Below the pieces are notes generated by a model. It searched no databases and was not told the origin of the DNA. It worked only from the letters and a program-made list of their open reading frames with translations. Shown here piece by piece: positions 8,923 to 18,012 of a stretch of DNA of 64,000 nucleotides; within the stretch, counting starts at the first letter, position 1, and the number at the start of each line of letters is the position of its first letter. The stretch is taken from the NCBI RefSeq assembly GCF_041081105.1, contig NZ_CP163528.1, forward strand, positions 1,612,001 through 1,676,000. The letters run 5' to 3'. This DNA comes from Promicromonospora sp. Populi. GTDB lineage: Bacteria; Actinomycetota; Actinomycetes; Actinomycetales; Cellulomonadaceae. The translations under genes were made by a program, and so were the position numbers.

Positions 8923-9366
8923 ATGACGGCGACCACCCTCACCTTCCACGAGCGTCTTCTGCCCGGTCCCGGCGGCTGGCTCGGCACGGTCGGTCTGGGC
9001 GTCATCGCCGCGATCGCGCTGTGGCCGGTGCACGTGCCCGCCGCGGTGGTCGCCGGGCTCGTGGTGTGCGTGGGATCCGCGGTCGCCCTGGCGGTGACCT
9101 CCCCCGTCGTGGAGGTGTCCGACGGCGTGCTGCGGGCCGGGAGCGCCCGGATCCCGGTCGCGCTGCTCGGCTCCGCGCAGGCCCTCGACGGGGCGGCCAT
9201 GCGGCACGAGCTGGGCCCGGGGCTCGACGCGCGGGCGTACGTGTGCCTGCGCGCGTGGGCCCGGACCGGGGTGCGGGTGCCGCTCGACGACGCGGCCGAC
9301 CCCACCCCGTACTGGCTCGTCTCCACACGCCGCCCGGAGCTGCTGGTGCAGGCGCTGGGGAGCTGA
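8923..9366 (+). CDS. DUF3093 family membrane protein
   Basis: A 147-aa protein with two adjacent transmembrane helices near residues 18-60 (GTVGLGVIAAIALWPVHV and VVAGLVVCVGSAVALAV), then a soluble beta-rich tail ending DPTPYWLVSTRRPELLV, the conserved end of DUF3093. Function is unknown. It is the Rv2698-like member of the dut neighbourhood. The ATG at 8923 is 78 bp from the dut start; GATGAT 6 nt upstream may be a -10 box of a leaderless transcript. Confidence 0.8.
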   Translation: MTATTLTFHERLLPGPGGWLGTVGLGVIAAIALWPVHVPAAVVAGLVVCVGSAVALAVTSPVVEVSDGVLRAGSARIPVALLGSAQALDGAAMRHELGPGLDARAYVCLRAWARTGVRVPLDDAADPTPYWLVSTRRPELLVQALGS

Positions 9367-9382
9367 GCCAGAAGCGGTCCCG

Positions 9383-9428
9383 GACACGACGAAGGCTGCC
9401 ATGCGTCGCATGACAGCCCGGTCGTGTC
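9383..9428. terminator. Bidirectional hairpin between convergent genes
   Basis: An outer perfect 8-bp stem (GACACGAC at 9383-9390 with GTCGTGTC at 9421-9428) encloses an inner 12-bp stem with one mismatch (9394-9405 with 9407-9418). It lies between the stops of the convergent DUF3093 and DUF4193 genes. There is no long U-tract, as is usual in actinobacteria. Confidence 0.7.
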
Positions 9429-9461
9429 GTCAGTGGCTCAAGTGGCGTGGGGCCCGGTGGA

Positions 9462-9761
9462 TCAGGCAGCGCACTCCGTGCAGATCATCTGGCCGGCCTT
9501 CTCGTAGGCCAGCTGGCTGCGGTGGTGCACGAGGAAGCAGCTGGAACACGTGAACTCGTCCGCCTGTCGCGGCAGCACACGTACTGCAAGCTCCTCGCCG
9601 GACAGGTCGGCGCCCGGGAGCTCAAAGCCCTCGGCCGCTTCGGTCTCGTCCTCGTCCACAACGCCCGAGGACTTGTCAGATCGACGCGCCTGCAGCTCCT
9701 GGATCGAGTCCTGCTCGACATCCTCATCAGTCTTACGTGGGGCGTCGTAGTCAGTTGCCAT
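9462..9761 (-). CDS. DUF4193 small zinc-ribbon-like protein
   Basis: A 99-aa acidic protein. The first 50 residues are rich in Asp/Glu and contain VEQDSIQELQARR. The C-terminal half has two Cys pairs, FTCSSCFLVHHRSQL and MICTECAA, that could bind one zinc. This is the DUF4193 family (Rv2699c-like), abundant in actinobacteria and of unknown function; a role linked to transcription is only a guess from the zinc ribbon. The 270 bp between it and the upstream suhB-like gene hold no convincing gene, only its presumed promoter. Confidence 0.85.
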   Translation of the reverse strand: MATDYDAPRKTDEDVEQDSIQELQARRSDKSSGVVDEDETEAAEGFELPGADLSGEELAVRVLPRQADEFTCSSCFLVHHRSQLAYEKAGQMICTECAA

Positions 9762-10031
9762 GTGGTGTTCTCCGTCGGTAGGTGGTCGCGCCGGGAGGGT
9801 TCGGGAATTCCGGGGTTCGACGCCGCCCCGGCCGGGTCACCGCAAGCGCCGTCGAACAGCGACCGCCTGAGGGTGTACGCGCAGTTAATGCACACGACCC
9901 CGGTTTTGTTCCCGTAGTCGGCCCACGGATTGTGCACCATTTCGCATCGGCACGCTACATATGCCGGTGTAACCCCGGTCACGTACGCTCTGACCTGCGA
10001 AGACGTACCGATTTCCGCCTTTTGACCGGAG

Positions 10032-10880
10032 TCAGCGGACACCGTCGGCGTCCGCCGCCTCAAGGATCTCGGCGAGCTCCGCGACGAGGCCCGATGGGCC
10101 CGCCACGGTCATCGCGTTCCCGGCCGGCCCGCCCCGCAGGCCGGTCACCGTGGCGCCCGCCTCGGTGGCCACTATCGCCCCCGCAGCCATGTCCCAGGGG
10201 TTGAGGCCGCGCTCGTAGTACAGGTCGAGCGAGCCGTCGGCGAGCAGGCACAGGTCGATCGCCGCCGAGCCGAGCCGCCGGATGTCCCGGATCCTCGGGA
10301 GCACCTGGGTCAGCACCTGCGCCTGCTGGGCGCGGCGCTCGGCGTCGTACCCGAAGCCCGTGCCCACCAGGCAGCTGCCCAGCGACGCGGGGGCGCCCAC
10401 CCGCACGGGGGCGCCGTCGCGGGTGGCCCCCTCGCCGAGCCCCGCCGACCAGGTGCGCCCGTCGGCCACGCTGTGCACGCACCCGGCCAGGATGGTCCAC
10501 GTGGCGGGCTCCGGCGGTCCGGCCACCACCGCCACGGACACCGCCCAGGACGCGATCCCGTACAGGTAGTTCACGGTCCCGTCGATCGGGTCGAGCACCC
10601 AGGTCAGGCCGCTCGTGCCGGCCACGTCGTCGCCCTCCTCGCCGAGGATCGCGTCGTCGGGCCGCTCCGCGGCGATCATCTCGCGCAGCAGGTCCTCCGA
10701 CGCGCGGTCCATGACGGTGACCGGGTCCACGTCGCTCGACTTGGTGGCCGCGACCTCGACCCGGTCCGGTCTGCCCTCGCGCACCAGGGCCCCGGCGGCC
10801 GTCGCGAGGCGGAGGGCGAGGTCGCGGAGGGCGGTGACGGTGACGCCGTCGGGCAGCTCGGGCGGTGCGGGTGATATCAC
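10032..10880 (-). CDS. suhB: Inositol-1-monophosphatase family protein (SuhB-like)
   Basis: A 282-aa magnesium-dependent phosphatase of the IMPase/FBPase fold. Metal and active-site motifs are present: ILGEEGDD (Glu), WVLDPIDGTVNYLYGI (the DPIDGT metal loop) and GLNPWDMAAGAIVATEAG (C-terminal Asp). It probably dephosphorylates inositol-1-phosphate or a related sugar phosphate; inositol supplies mycothiol and phosphatidylinositol in actinobacteria. The GTG at 10880, preceded by AGGA, starts inside the palindrome GTGATATCAC and is divergent from sepH. It matches Rv2701c by position. Confidence 0.88.
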   Translation of the reverse strand: MISPAPPELPDGVTVTALRDLALRLATAAGALVREGRPDRVEVAATKSSDVDPVTVMDRASEDLLREMIAAERPDDAILGEEGDDVAGTSGLTWVLDPIDGTVNYLYGIASWAVSVAVVAGPPEPATWTILAGCVHSVADGRTWSAGLGEGATRDGAPVRVGAPASLGSCLVGTGFGYDAERRAQQAQVLTQVLPRIRDIRRLGSAAIDLCLLADGSLDLYYERGLNPWDMAAGAIVATEAGATVTGLRGGPAGNAMTVAGPSGLVAELAEILEAADADGVR

Positions 10881-11000
10881 GCACCCATCCTGCCGCAACC
10901 GCAGCCAGGCTACGATCCGGCGGCACACCGACGCGCCTGCGCCGCGCTGCGGCCCCGCGGTGGCAGGCTCGGCCCACAGGACTACCCCGGGAGGACTGGC

Positions 11001-12152
11001 ATGGACGAGCTGGAGCTCGTGAGGCTGCACGAGGACGGTGAACGACTCGTCCTCGCTGCCCGCGACGGCACCCAGAGCAGTCTGCCCATCACCGATGCCC
11101 TGCGTGCCGCGATCCGCGGAGACCGTCCCCGGCTGGAGTCGATCCGCGCACAGGAGGAGTCGGCGCTGCGTCCGCGGGAGATCCAGGCGCGCCTGCGTGC
11201 CGGCGAGACCTGTGAGGCGCTGGCCGAGGCCTCGGGCCTGCCGCTCGACCACGTGCGCCGGTTCGAGTACCCGGTGATCTCCGAGCGGGAGCACTCGATC
11301 GCCCGGGTCCGGGCCAAGGCAGTCCTGTCCGACGACGACGCCGGGACCACGCTCGGCGAGGTCTCCGACGAGCGCCTGCGCTCGCGCGGTGTGCGGCCCG
11401 ACGACGCCCGGTGGTCAGCCACCCGGGAGGGCACCCACCCATGGATCGTGCAGGTGGAGTTCGACGCCGCCGAGCGGCCCCGCGTCGCACGCTGGTCCCT
11501 GGAGCCCCGCGGGGGCCTGGTGACGGCGCTCGACGACGAGGCGCGCTGGCTCGGTCTCCCGGACGACGACGGCGGCCCGGCGCTGGCCGCGGTGTCCACC
11601 CTGGCCCCGCACCGGAGCAACCAGCACCCGTCCCGGCCCGCGCCGCCCGAGCCCGACGACACCGACCTGCTGCTGGACAACCTGTCGGAGCGGCGCGGCC
11701 AGCGGCCGACGCGGCGTTCAGCCCCGGACACGGACCTGCCGGACATGCTGGAGCTAGACGACCTGGACAGCCCCGACTCGCCGCCGCCCGAGGAGCCGGA
11801 GCCGGACGCAAAGCCCGCCGCCGTCGTCGACATCGGGGCGCGGCGCGGTGGGTCGCGCCCGAAGATGCCTGCCGTGAAGGTGCCCGACTCCCCTGCCGGC
11901 CTCGAGTGGGAGGCGCCGAGCCAGTGGGACATCCCCGATCCGGCGGAGCGCACCCAGGCGGAGCGCACCCCCACGGCCGAGGCCCCACCGGCCGACAACC
12001 CCGCGCCCAAGGCCGCGCCGGAGCAGGTGCCGGACAAGCCGCCGGCCGAGCCGACGCCGCCCAAGCGCCCCGCGGCCAAGCGCGGCCGCAAGTCGCGTGC
12101 ACAGGTGCCGAGCTGGGACGAGATCGTGTTTGGCTCGCGCCCGGAGGTCTAG
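11001..12152 (+). CDS. sepH: Septation protein SepH
   Basis: A 383-aa cell-division protein that, in Streptomyces and mycobacteria, binds FtsZ and promotes filament assembly. The N-terminal 170 residues hold the DUF3071 domain with a helix-turn-helix-like part (RPREIQARLRAGETCEALA, LPLDHVRRFEYPVISERE). The middle is long, acidic and Pro-rich, hence probably disordered. The C-terminus ends in a conserved basic-plus-aromatic motif, KRGRKSRAQVPSWDEIVFG. Both ends match the family. A -10-like TACGAT lies at 10911-10916, giving a leader of about 80 nt. Confidence 0.92.
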   Translation: MDELELVRLHEDGERLVLAARDGTQSSLPITDALRAAIRGDRPRLESIRAQEESALRPREIQARLRAGETCEALAEASGLPLDHVRRFEYPVISEREHSIARVRAKAVLSDDDAGTTLGEVSDERLRSRGVRPDDARWSATREGTHPWIVQVEFDAAERPRVARWSLEPRGGLVTALDDEARWLGLPDDDGGPALAAVSTLAPHRSNQHPSRPAPPEPDDTDLLLDNLSERRGQRPTRRSAPDTDLPDMLELDDLDSPDSPPPEEPEPDAKPAAVVDIGARRGGSRPKMPAVKVPDSPAGLEWEAPSQWDIPDPAERTQAERTPTAEAPPADNPAPKAAPEQVPDKPPAEPTPPKRPAAKRGRKSRAQVPSWDEIVFGSRPEV

Positions 12153-12162
12153 CGCCGCCGGT

Positions 12163-12804
12163 CTAGCCCCAGAGGGACTCGTCCACCGACCGGCGGCGCG
12201 CGGTCAGCGCCGTCATGCGGCGCATGTGGTGGCGCCGGCACAGCACCTCGTACGCGACCTCGGCCGCCTCGAACGCGCCGACGTCGCCGATGACGACCTG
12301 TTCGCCCTCGGTGACCATCACGCCGTCGAGGGTGCGCGCGTTGTGCGTGGCGCGCGCGCCGCACCAGCAGAGCGACTGCACCTGCAGCACCTCGATGCGG
12401 TCCGCGAGCTCGATGAGGCGGGCCGACCCGGGAAACAGCCTGGTGCGGAAGTCGGTGGTGATGCCGAACGCGAAGATGTCGATCTCCATCTCGTCCACCA
12501 GCCGGGCGAGCTGCTCCACCTGCCCGGGCGAGTAGAACTGCGCCTCGTCGCACACGAGGTAGTCGACGGCCTCGCCGCCGGCGCGACGGCCGCTGATCTC
12601 GGTCCAGAAGTCGGTGTCGTCCGTGACCTCCAGGGCCGATACCTCGAGCCCGAGCCGGCTGGAGACGCGGGCCGCGCCCGCGCGGTCGCCCCGGCTGAAG
12701 ATGAGCCCCTCGCGGCCACGGGCACGGTAGTTGTGGTCCGTCTGGAGGGCGAGGGTGGACTTTCCGGAGTCCATGGTCCCGGAGAAGAAGATCAGCTCGC
12801 TCAT
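12163..12804 (-). CDS. tdk: Thymidine kinase (type II)
   Basis: A 213-aa enzyme that phosphorylates thymidine to dTMP with ATP in the salvage pathway. It carries the P-loop SGTMDSGKST, the Walker-B-like CDEAQF, and the structural zinc site built from CWCGARATHNAR and YEVLCRRHHM. Length is normal. Its ATG overlaps the TGA of the upstream phosphodiesterase-like gene (ATGA), so it is the third gene of a coupled minus-strand operon. Confidence 0.95.
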   Translation of the reverse strand: MSELIFFSGTMDSGKSTLALQTDHNYRARGREGLIFSRGDRAGAARVSSRLGLEVSALEVTDDTDFWTEISGRRAGGEAVDYLVCDEAQFYSPGQVEQLARLVDEMEIDIFAFGITTDFRTRLFPGSARLIELADRIEVLQVQSLCWCGARATHNARTLDGVMVTEGEQVVIGDVGAFEAAEVAYEVLCRRHHMRRMTALTARRRSVDESLWG

Positions 12805-13994
12805 GCGACGGCCAGAAGGATGGGCACGAGCATCTCGTGCGGCGTGAAGGAGCCGTGCACGCCGGGCAGGCTCCGGGCTCCGGCGGAGTGCACCCGGGAG
12901 TCGACGACGGTGGCGGCACCCGTCATCGCCACCACCACGTCCCCGATCGCGGGCAGCACGTGCTCGGCGACCGGCCCGAACCAGCCGTCCGCGACGGCCT
13001 GCTCCCGTCGCACGACGACTGCATGGTCACCCAGGCGCCCGGCCCACCGCCGCGCGACGTCGGCCGGGTCGATGCCGGCGTCGGTGTAGACGTGCAGGGC
13101 GCGCGGCTCCCCACCGACCATCGCGACACCGGGCTTGAGCTCCGGGTCGGAGGACACGTCCCACTGCGTGGTCAGGTCGGCCTTGATCTGCCCGTGGTCC
13201 GCCGTGACCAGCACGAGCGTGCCGCGCGGGACGCTGCGCACCAGCCGCTGCAGCTCACGGTCGGTGGACTCCAGGGCGTCGCCCCACTGCCAGGAGTCCC
13301 AGCCGTGGGCGTGCCCGGTCTTGTCGACGTCACCCTGGTACAGGTAGACGAGGCGCTGTGCGGCGCCGGGCCGCTTGAGAGCCGTAGCGGTGGCGTCCAC
13401 GCGCCGCTCGAACGTCTCGGCGGCGACGTAGGCGGGCCCGCGCAGCGCGGCCTGGGTCATGCCGGACCCGGCGAACTTTCCCGGTCCGGGGGCCGTGACC
13501 TGGACACCGGCCGCGACGAGCGTCTCGAAGATCGTGGGCTCCCGCTGCACGTCGGCGGGGTCGCCGAGCTCCCGCCACTGCACGAGGGCCGCCAGCTTGT
13601 TCGTCGCCGGGTTGCGCTGCGTGTAGCCGAGCATGCCGGTCCGGCCCGGGGCGGTGCCCGTGCCGAACATGCTCAGGCCCGCGGCGGTGGTGGACGGAAA
13701 GCTGGAGGTCAGCGTGGCCGCCGCCTCGTCGCGCTCGCGCATGAGCCCGCGCAGGAACGGCGAGTGCCCGCCACGCTCCGCGAGGTTGCGGTAACCGAGG
13801 CCGTCGACCAGCACGACGACCACCCGATCGGCGTCGGGCAGGCCGAGGGCCGCTCGGCAGCCGGCCGCGGTCAGTCCCGTTGCGGTGGTGAGCTCGTGGC
13901 CCAGGGCGCCCGCGGCCGCCGGCAGCACCGCGGCCAGGCTCGCGGTGTCGTAGGACGGCGCGACCAGGCCGTCAGGGAGGCTCGGCGCCGTCAC
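12801..13994 (-). CDS. Alkaline-phosphatase-superfamily nucleotide pyrophosphatase/phosphodiesterase
   Basis: A 397-aa metal-dependent hydrolase. Motifs of the superfamily are visible: VVLVDGLGYRNL (first metal Asp), SSFPSTTAAGL (Thr nucleophile), YQGDVDKTGHAHG (Asp and His metal ligands), VTADHGQI (Asp-His pair) and GVHGSFTPHEMLVPIL (last His). No signal peptide is seen, so it acts in the cytoplasm; substrate unknown, with phosphodiester or pyrophosphate bonds likely. It starts at a GTG overlapping the TGA of DUF5998 (GTGA) and overlaps tdk at its end, which argues for translational coupling. Confidence 0.85.
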   Translation of the reverse strand: MTAPSLPDGLVAPSYDTASLAAVLPAAAGALGHELTTATGLTAAGCRAALGLPDADRVVVVLVDGLGYRNLAERGGHSPFLRGLMRERDEAAATLTSSFPSTTAAGLSMFGTGTAPGRTGMLGYTQRNPATNKLAALVQWRELGDPADVQREPTIFETLVAAGVQVTAPGPGKFAGSGMTQAALRGPAYVAAETFERRVDATATALKRPGAAQRLVYLYQGDVDKTGHAHGWDSWQWGDALESTDRELQRLVRSVPRGTLVLVTADHGQIKADLTTQWDVSSDPELKPGVAMVGGEPRALHVYTDAGIDPADVARRWAGRLGDHAVVVRREQAVADGWFGPVAEHVLPAIGDVVVAMTGAATVVDSRVHSAGARSLPGVHGSFTPHEMLVPILLAVA

Positions 13995-14587
13995 TTCGGC
14001 GTGGACGTGGCCCGGGACAGTGCGCGGGCGAAGTCGACGGCGGCGCGGACCGCGGCGTCACCCTCCGCCTCGCCCGAGACGCGGACCACGACGTCGTCGG
14101 GCGTCACCTGGCCCGTCAGGCCGTGGTCAGCCGTGCAGTTCGGGTCCACGCAGGTGGCGGGCTCCAGGTCGACGCGGGACACCGCGCCCCAGCCCACCGC
14201 TAGCGTGACCTCACGCGTCGCCCCGCTGCGCGGGTACTGCTCCGGGTCTGCGATCACGTGCGTGAGCGCGACGGACCGGATCTCGCGCACCGGTACCACC
14301 TCGGTGGTGGCGGACGCCGAGCCGGGCCGCGCCGGGTCCTCCCCAGAGTGGTCGTCCACGTGTGCGGTGACCAGGCGGGTCGGCGTCAGCACCAGGACCG
14401 TCAGGTGGCGGCGCACCTCCGAGTCGAAGGTGGTCTCGGCCTGCACGAGGTGGGCCACCACCTCCTCGTCGGCCAGCGCCACATCGAGCACGTCCGCGAC
14501 GAGCTCCGGGTAGTAGCCGGCCCGGTGCAGGTGGGCGGTCAGGTCGTCGCGGGCATCGGTAGGGGCATGGGGCACGGGCGTCATCAT
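13991..14587 (-). CDS. DUF5998 family protein
   Basis: A 198-aa soluble protein of an actinobacterial family with no known function. It begins with an alpha-helical stretch (LTAHLHRAGYYPELVADVLD), has a beta-rich middle (LTVLVLTPTRLVTAHVDD) and a conserved DLEPATCVDPNCTADHG segment with two cysteines that might bind metal. It opens the operon with the phosphodiesterase-like and tdk genes. Two ATG codons in tandem (14587, 14584) make the exact start uncertain by one residue. Confidence 0.72.
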   Translation of the reverse strand: MMTPVPHAPTDARDDLTAHLHRAGYYPELVADVLDVALADEEVVAHLVQAETTFDSEVRRHLTVLVLTPTRLVTAHVDDHSGEDPARPGSASATTEVVPVREIRSVALTHVIADPEQYPRSGATREVTLAVGWGAVSRVDLEPATCVDPNCTADHGLTGQVTPDDVVVRVSGEAEGDAAVRAAVDFARALSRATSTPK

Positions 14588-14617
14588 CCCATCCGGGCCG
14601 CGCTCAGGTCCACACGC

Positions 14618-17377
14618 CTATTCCGGCAGCGCCCGCCTTGGGGCGTCCGTCCGGCGTTCTGCGAGCCGCAGCCGGATCCGCGCGTGCAGCACCGAGGCGC
14701 CCTGCTCCGCGACAGCGACGGGGTACAGCTCCAGCGACGCGAGCTCCGGCAGGTCCTCCGCCATGACGGAGACCCGCGCCAGCACGTCCTCGAGCGCCGC
14801 GACGTCGGCGGCGGGCGCGCCCTGGTACCCGAACAGCCGGGGAGCGGCGCGCACGCCGCGCACCATGCGGGCCACGTCGACGTCGGTCAGCGGCGGCACG
14901 CCGTGGGTCACGTCGTCGAGCAGGTCGACGGCGTCGCCCGCCAGGCCGAACGACACCACGGGCCCGAACAGCTCGTCCTCGACGGAGCGCACCACGCACG
15001 CGACGCCGGTCGGCGCCATCGCCTGCACCTCCAGCACGGGGTCGGGTGCGGGCAACAGGGTGGAGGCCGCGGCGAGCATCCGCTCGGCGTCCTCCCGGAG
15101 GTCTTCGGCGTCGGCGATGTCGAGCCGGACACCGCCCAGGTCGGCCCGGTGCCGCAGGGCCGGGGCGGCGATCTTCAGCGCGACCGGCCAGCCCAGCTCC
15201 TCGGCGGCGGCGACCGCCTCGTCCACCGTGCGCACGCTCCGGGACCCCCACAGCGTCAGCCCGTAGCAGGCCAGCAGCTCGGTAGCCGCCGCCTGGTCGA
15301 GGACAAGACCGTCGGGCTCCGCACCGAGCAGGGTCTCCACGAGCGTGCGGGCCTGGGCGCGGGCCACGCCGTCGGAGACACCCTCTTGCAGCGCGGGGCG
15401 GACCGGCGTGCCGTGGTCCTGCGTGCGCCACTGCGCGTAGCGGACCACCGCCCCGAGCGCCCAGACGGCGTCCTCGGGTGTGGAGAAGGCAGGGATGCGG
15501 ACGTCGCCGGACGCGAGCTCGTCGGGCATGCCGTGCAGGCCGAGCGCACTGACGACGGTGGTGCGGCCGGTGCGGGCGGCGGCCTCGGCCACGGCGCGGG
15601 CTATCGCGTCGGTGCGCGGCAGCACCACGGGCACCGAGACCACCACTACGGCGTCGCACGCACCAGGCGCGTACAGGGCGTCGACGGCGGCTGCGATCTC
15701 GTCGTCGGGAGCTCCGGCGGACAGCGGCTCCGGCGGCCCGACGACGCGCAAGCCGGCCGCGGCGACGGCGTCGGCCACGAGCGCCGCGAGCGACGGCGAG
15801 CTCGCGAGCACCCCCACCCGGCCGCCGGACGGGAGCGGCTGGTGCGCCAGCACCTGCGCGACGTCCATGAGCTGGTGCGTGTTCTCCGCGCGGATCACGC
15901 CGGACTGCCGCAGGACCTCGTCGAGCATCCGCCGCGGCGCGCGCGTGGCGCGGACCGTGTGCCCGGGCGGCACCACGCTGCCGTGCCGACCCGCCACCAC
16001 CACGATCACGGGCTTGACCAGCGCGAGGCGCCGGGCGATGCGCGAGAACTTGCGGGGGTTGCCGAGCGTCTCGAGGTACAGGCAGGCGACGTCGGTGTGC
16101 GGGTCGTCCTGCCAGTACTGCATGACGTCGTTGCCCGACACGTCCGCCCGGTGCCCCGCGGAGACCAGCGTGGACAGCCCCAGGCCGCGGCGGGTCACCG
16201 TCGCGGCGGCCGTCACGGCCGCGGGGGCGCTCTGGCTGAACAGACCGACCCGGCCCGGCCGCGGCGCGTCGAGCGCGAGGCTCGCGCGCAGGCTCGCCCC
16301 GGGCACGTTGGTGAGCAGGCCGTAGCTCGCCGGGCCCACCACCCGCATGCCCTGCCCGTGGGCGGTGCGCAGCAGCTCGCGGCGGCGGGCGACGCCGTCA
16401 GGCCCTGCCTCGGCCCAGCCGGCCGACAGCACGACGACGCCGCGCGCACCCGTGCCGCGCAGGCGCAGGACCGTGTCGATCACCTCGTCCGGCGGGGCGG
16501 CGACCACCGCGAGGTCCACTTCTTCCCCCGGGAGGTCGGCCCAGGTCACGTCGTCGCCGAGCACCAGCAGCTCGGTGTCGCCCGGGTCCGCGGCGTGCGC
16601 GTCGCGGATGCGGGCGGCCAGCAGCTCGTCCACGGTGCCGCCCTGCGCGGGCCCCACCAGGAGCACCCGCCGCGCCGAGAGCAGGCCCTGCATGGACCGG
16701 GCCTCGGTGCGGTGCTCGCGGTCCGCCATCACCTCGCGGGACCGGTCGGTCGGGTCGAGGTCGACGGAGACGGTCACCACGCCGTCGTCGAGATGCTGCT
16801 CGACGGCGTAGCCCGCCTCGCGGAACACGCCCAGCATCGCCCGGTTCTGCGGCAGCACCTCGGCGACGAACCGGTGCACGCCCCGCTCGCGGGCCGCGGC
16901 GGCGATGTGCTCCAGCAGGACCGAGCCGAGGCCCTGGCCCTGGAGCTCGTCGGCGATGTTGAACGCGACCTCGGCGGTGCGCCGGCCGGGCCGGTCGTCG
17001 ATCACGTCGTAGCGCGCGACGCCGACGACGTCCTCTTCCCGTTCTTGCCCCGTTTCTTGCCCCGCGGCTTCTTGCCCCGCGCCGGGCCGGACCGCGACCA
17101 GCGCGGCGCGGCGGACGTGGTCCACCGTGACGAGCTGGGTGAGCAGCCGGTCCGGGATGCGCTGCAGCGCGGCGAAGAACCTCAGGTAGGTGGACCGTTC
17201 CGACTGGGCCATCTGGAAGCGCTGGAGCGAGTCGGCGTCGTCGGGCCGGATGGGCCGCACGTGCGTGGTGGAGCCGTCGCGCAGCACCACGTCGGCCTCC
17301 CACTCGACCGGGTAGTCGGTCGAGTAGGGCAGGCGCACCGTGCCCACCGGTCGCTCGGCCCGTTCTGGCTGGTCCAC
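14618..17377 (-). CDS. Fused GNAT acetyltransferase / NDP-forming acyl-CoA synthetase (protein acetyltransferase Pat-like)
   Basis: A 919-aa fusion. Residues about 20-210 form a GNAT domain (VRPIRPDDADSLQRF, LQGQGLGSVLLEHI as the acetyl-CoA loop). About 225-700 resemble the CoA-binding and ligase parts of ADP-forming acetyl-CoA synthetase (SAGHRADVSGNDVMQYW), and about 700-919 an ATP-grasp domain (LGWPVALKIAAPALRHRADLGGV). Related Pat enzymes acetylate and inactivate acetyl-CoA synthetase, with the synthetase-like part acting as sensor. The GTG at 17377 marks where homology begins; the open frame continues upstream over another gene and was rejected. An internal Glu/Gln/Gly-rich insert (about residues 103-119) is unusual. 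Confidence 0.85.
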   Translation of the reverse strand: MDQPERAERPVGTVRLPYSTDYPVEWEADVVLRDGSTTHVRPIRPDDADSLQRFQMAQSERSTYLRFFAALQRIPDRLLTQLVTVDHVRRAALVAVRPGAGQEAAGQETGQEREEDVVGVARYDVIDDRPGRRTAEVAFNIADELQGQGLGSVLLEHIAAAARERGVHRFVAEVLPQNRAMLGVFREAGYAVEQHLDDGVVTVSVDLDPTDRSREVMADREHRTEARSMQGLLSARRVLLVGPAQGGTVDELLAARIRDAHAADPGDTELLVLGDDVTWADLPGEEVDLAVVAAPPDEVIDTVLRLRGTGARGVVVLSAGWAEAGPDGVARRRELLRTAHGQGMRVVGPASYGLLTNVPGASLRASLALDAPRPGRVGLFSQSAPAAVTAAATVTRRGLGLSTLVSAGHRADVSGNDVMQYWQDDPHTDVACLYLETLGNPRKFSRIARRLALVKPVIVVVAGRHGSVVPPGHTVRATRAPRRMLDEVLRQSGVIRAENTHQLMDVAQVLAHQPLPSGGRVGVLASSPSLAALVADAVAAAGLRVVGPPEPLSAGAPDDEIAAAVDALYAPGACDAVVVVSVPVVLPRTDAIARAVAEAAARTGRTTVVSALGLHGMPDELASGDVRIPAFSTPEDAVWALGAVVRYAQWRTQDHGTPVRPALQEGVSDGVARAQARTLVETLLGAEPDGLVLDQAAATELLACYGLTLWGSRSVRTVDEAVAAAEELGWPVALKIAAPALRHRADLGGVRLDIADAEDLREDAERMLAAASTLLPAPDPVLEVQAMAPTGVACVVRSVEDELFGPVVSFGLAGDAVDLLDDVTHGVPPLTDVDVARMVRGVRAAPRLFGYQGAPAADVAALEDVLARVSVMAEDLPELASLELYPVAVAEQGASVLHARIRLRLAERRTDAPRRALPE

Positions 17378-17400
17378 AAGACCAAGGCTAACGATCGGGG

Positions 17401-17853
17401 CTAGCTGATCAGGACCATGCCGATGAGCAGCATCACGGCGAAGCCGACGAGCACCAGGCGCTGCCTGCGGTTCGGGCCTGACGCCGTGAGGATCGCCGCG
17501 AGCGCCGGCCCTGCCGCGAGCAGGAACCATGCGCCGAGCGCGGGCGCCATGTTCACGGCGAGCGCGGCGACTGCGACGACCACCAGGCCGTGCACCACAC
17601 CGAGCCCGATCCGCATCGAGACCACCACGTGCAGGACTGCGGCGACCACCACGAGGCCGGCCCACACGGTGATGCCCTCCTCGAGGCAGCCCTCCTGCTG
17701 GGCGCACTGCCAGGCCTGCATCCACCACGTCACGAGCGCGCCCAGTACCAGCACGGGAATCACGCTGATCCCGACGACGCCGTAGGCGAGCCCGATGCGG
17801 ACCAGCCAAGCCGGCAGGACGGTCTGCCTGCTGACCTGCGGCAATTCGGGCAT
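17401..17853 (-). CDS. Small multi-pass membrane protein, function unknown
   Basis: A 150-aa protein with about four or five hydrophobic helices (GLAYGVVGISVIPVLVLGAL, VWAGLVVVAAVLHVVVSM, GVVHGLVVVAVAALAVNM, LVLVGFAVMLLIGMVLIS). Two cysteines flank the first loop (WQCAQQEGCLEEG) and could form an extracellular disulfide. I do not recognise the family. The ATG at 17853 (MPELPQ) was chosen over an upstream codon because it gives the usual short cytoplasmic tail. Confidence 0.6.
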   Translation of the reverse strand: MPELPQVSRQTVLPAWLVRIGLAYGVVGISVIPVLVLGALVTWWMQAWQCAQQEGCLEEGITVWAGLVVVAAVLHVVVSMRIGLGVVHGLVVVAVAALAVNMAPALGAWFLLAAGPALAAILTASGPNRRQRLVLVGFAVMLLIGMVLIS

Positions 17854-18012
17854 ACGCGAATAGTGCCAGGTGCGCAGCAAAAAGCGCACACGTCTCAGCC
17901 TGTGACCTGACCTGATGTCCCGCGAGGTGCCACCGGACTGTCAGCGGTGCGAGGTACCGTTTGCCCTGTCCGATCCACCCGTCCACCCCAGAATCCAGGA
18001 GCCCCACGAACC

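Noticed and set aside
9762..10031. Possible Cys-rich small protein in the gap upstream of DUF4193
   Set aside because: The minus-strand frame with CRC and CINC runs into DUF4193 in another frame, lacks a ribosome-binding site and looks random.
10871..10880. GTGATATCAC palindrome at the start codon of the suhB-like gene
   Set aside because: Only 10 bp and within coding sequence; chance is likely and no second copy was noticed nearby.
14258..17404. 1048-codon plus-strand frame opposite the acetyltransferase fusion
   Set aside because: Antisense to a well-conserved gene; the translation is Arg/His/Gly-rich with no motifs.
17378..18007. N-terminal extension of the acetyltransferase fusion by 210 codons
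   Set aside because: It would cover the small membrane-protein gene and the region before parC; its translation is Arg/Ala-rich without domain similarity.
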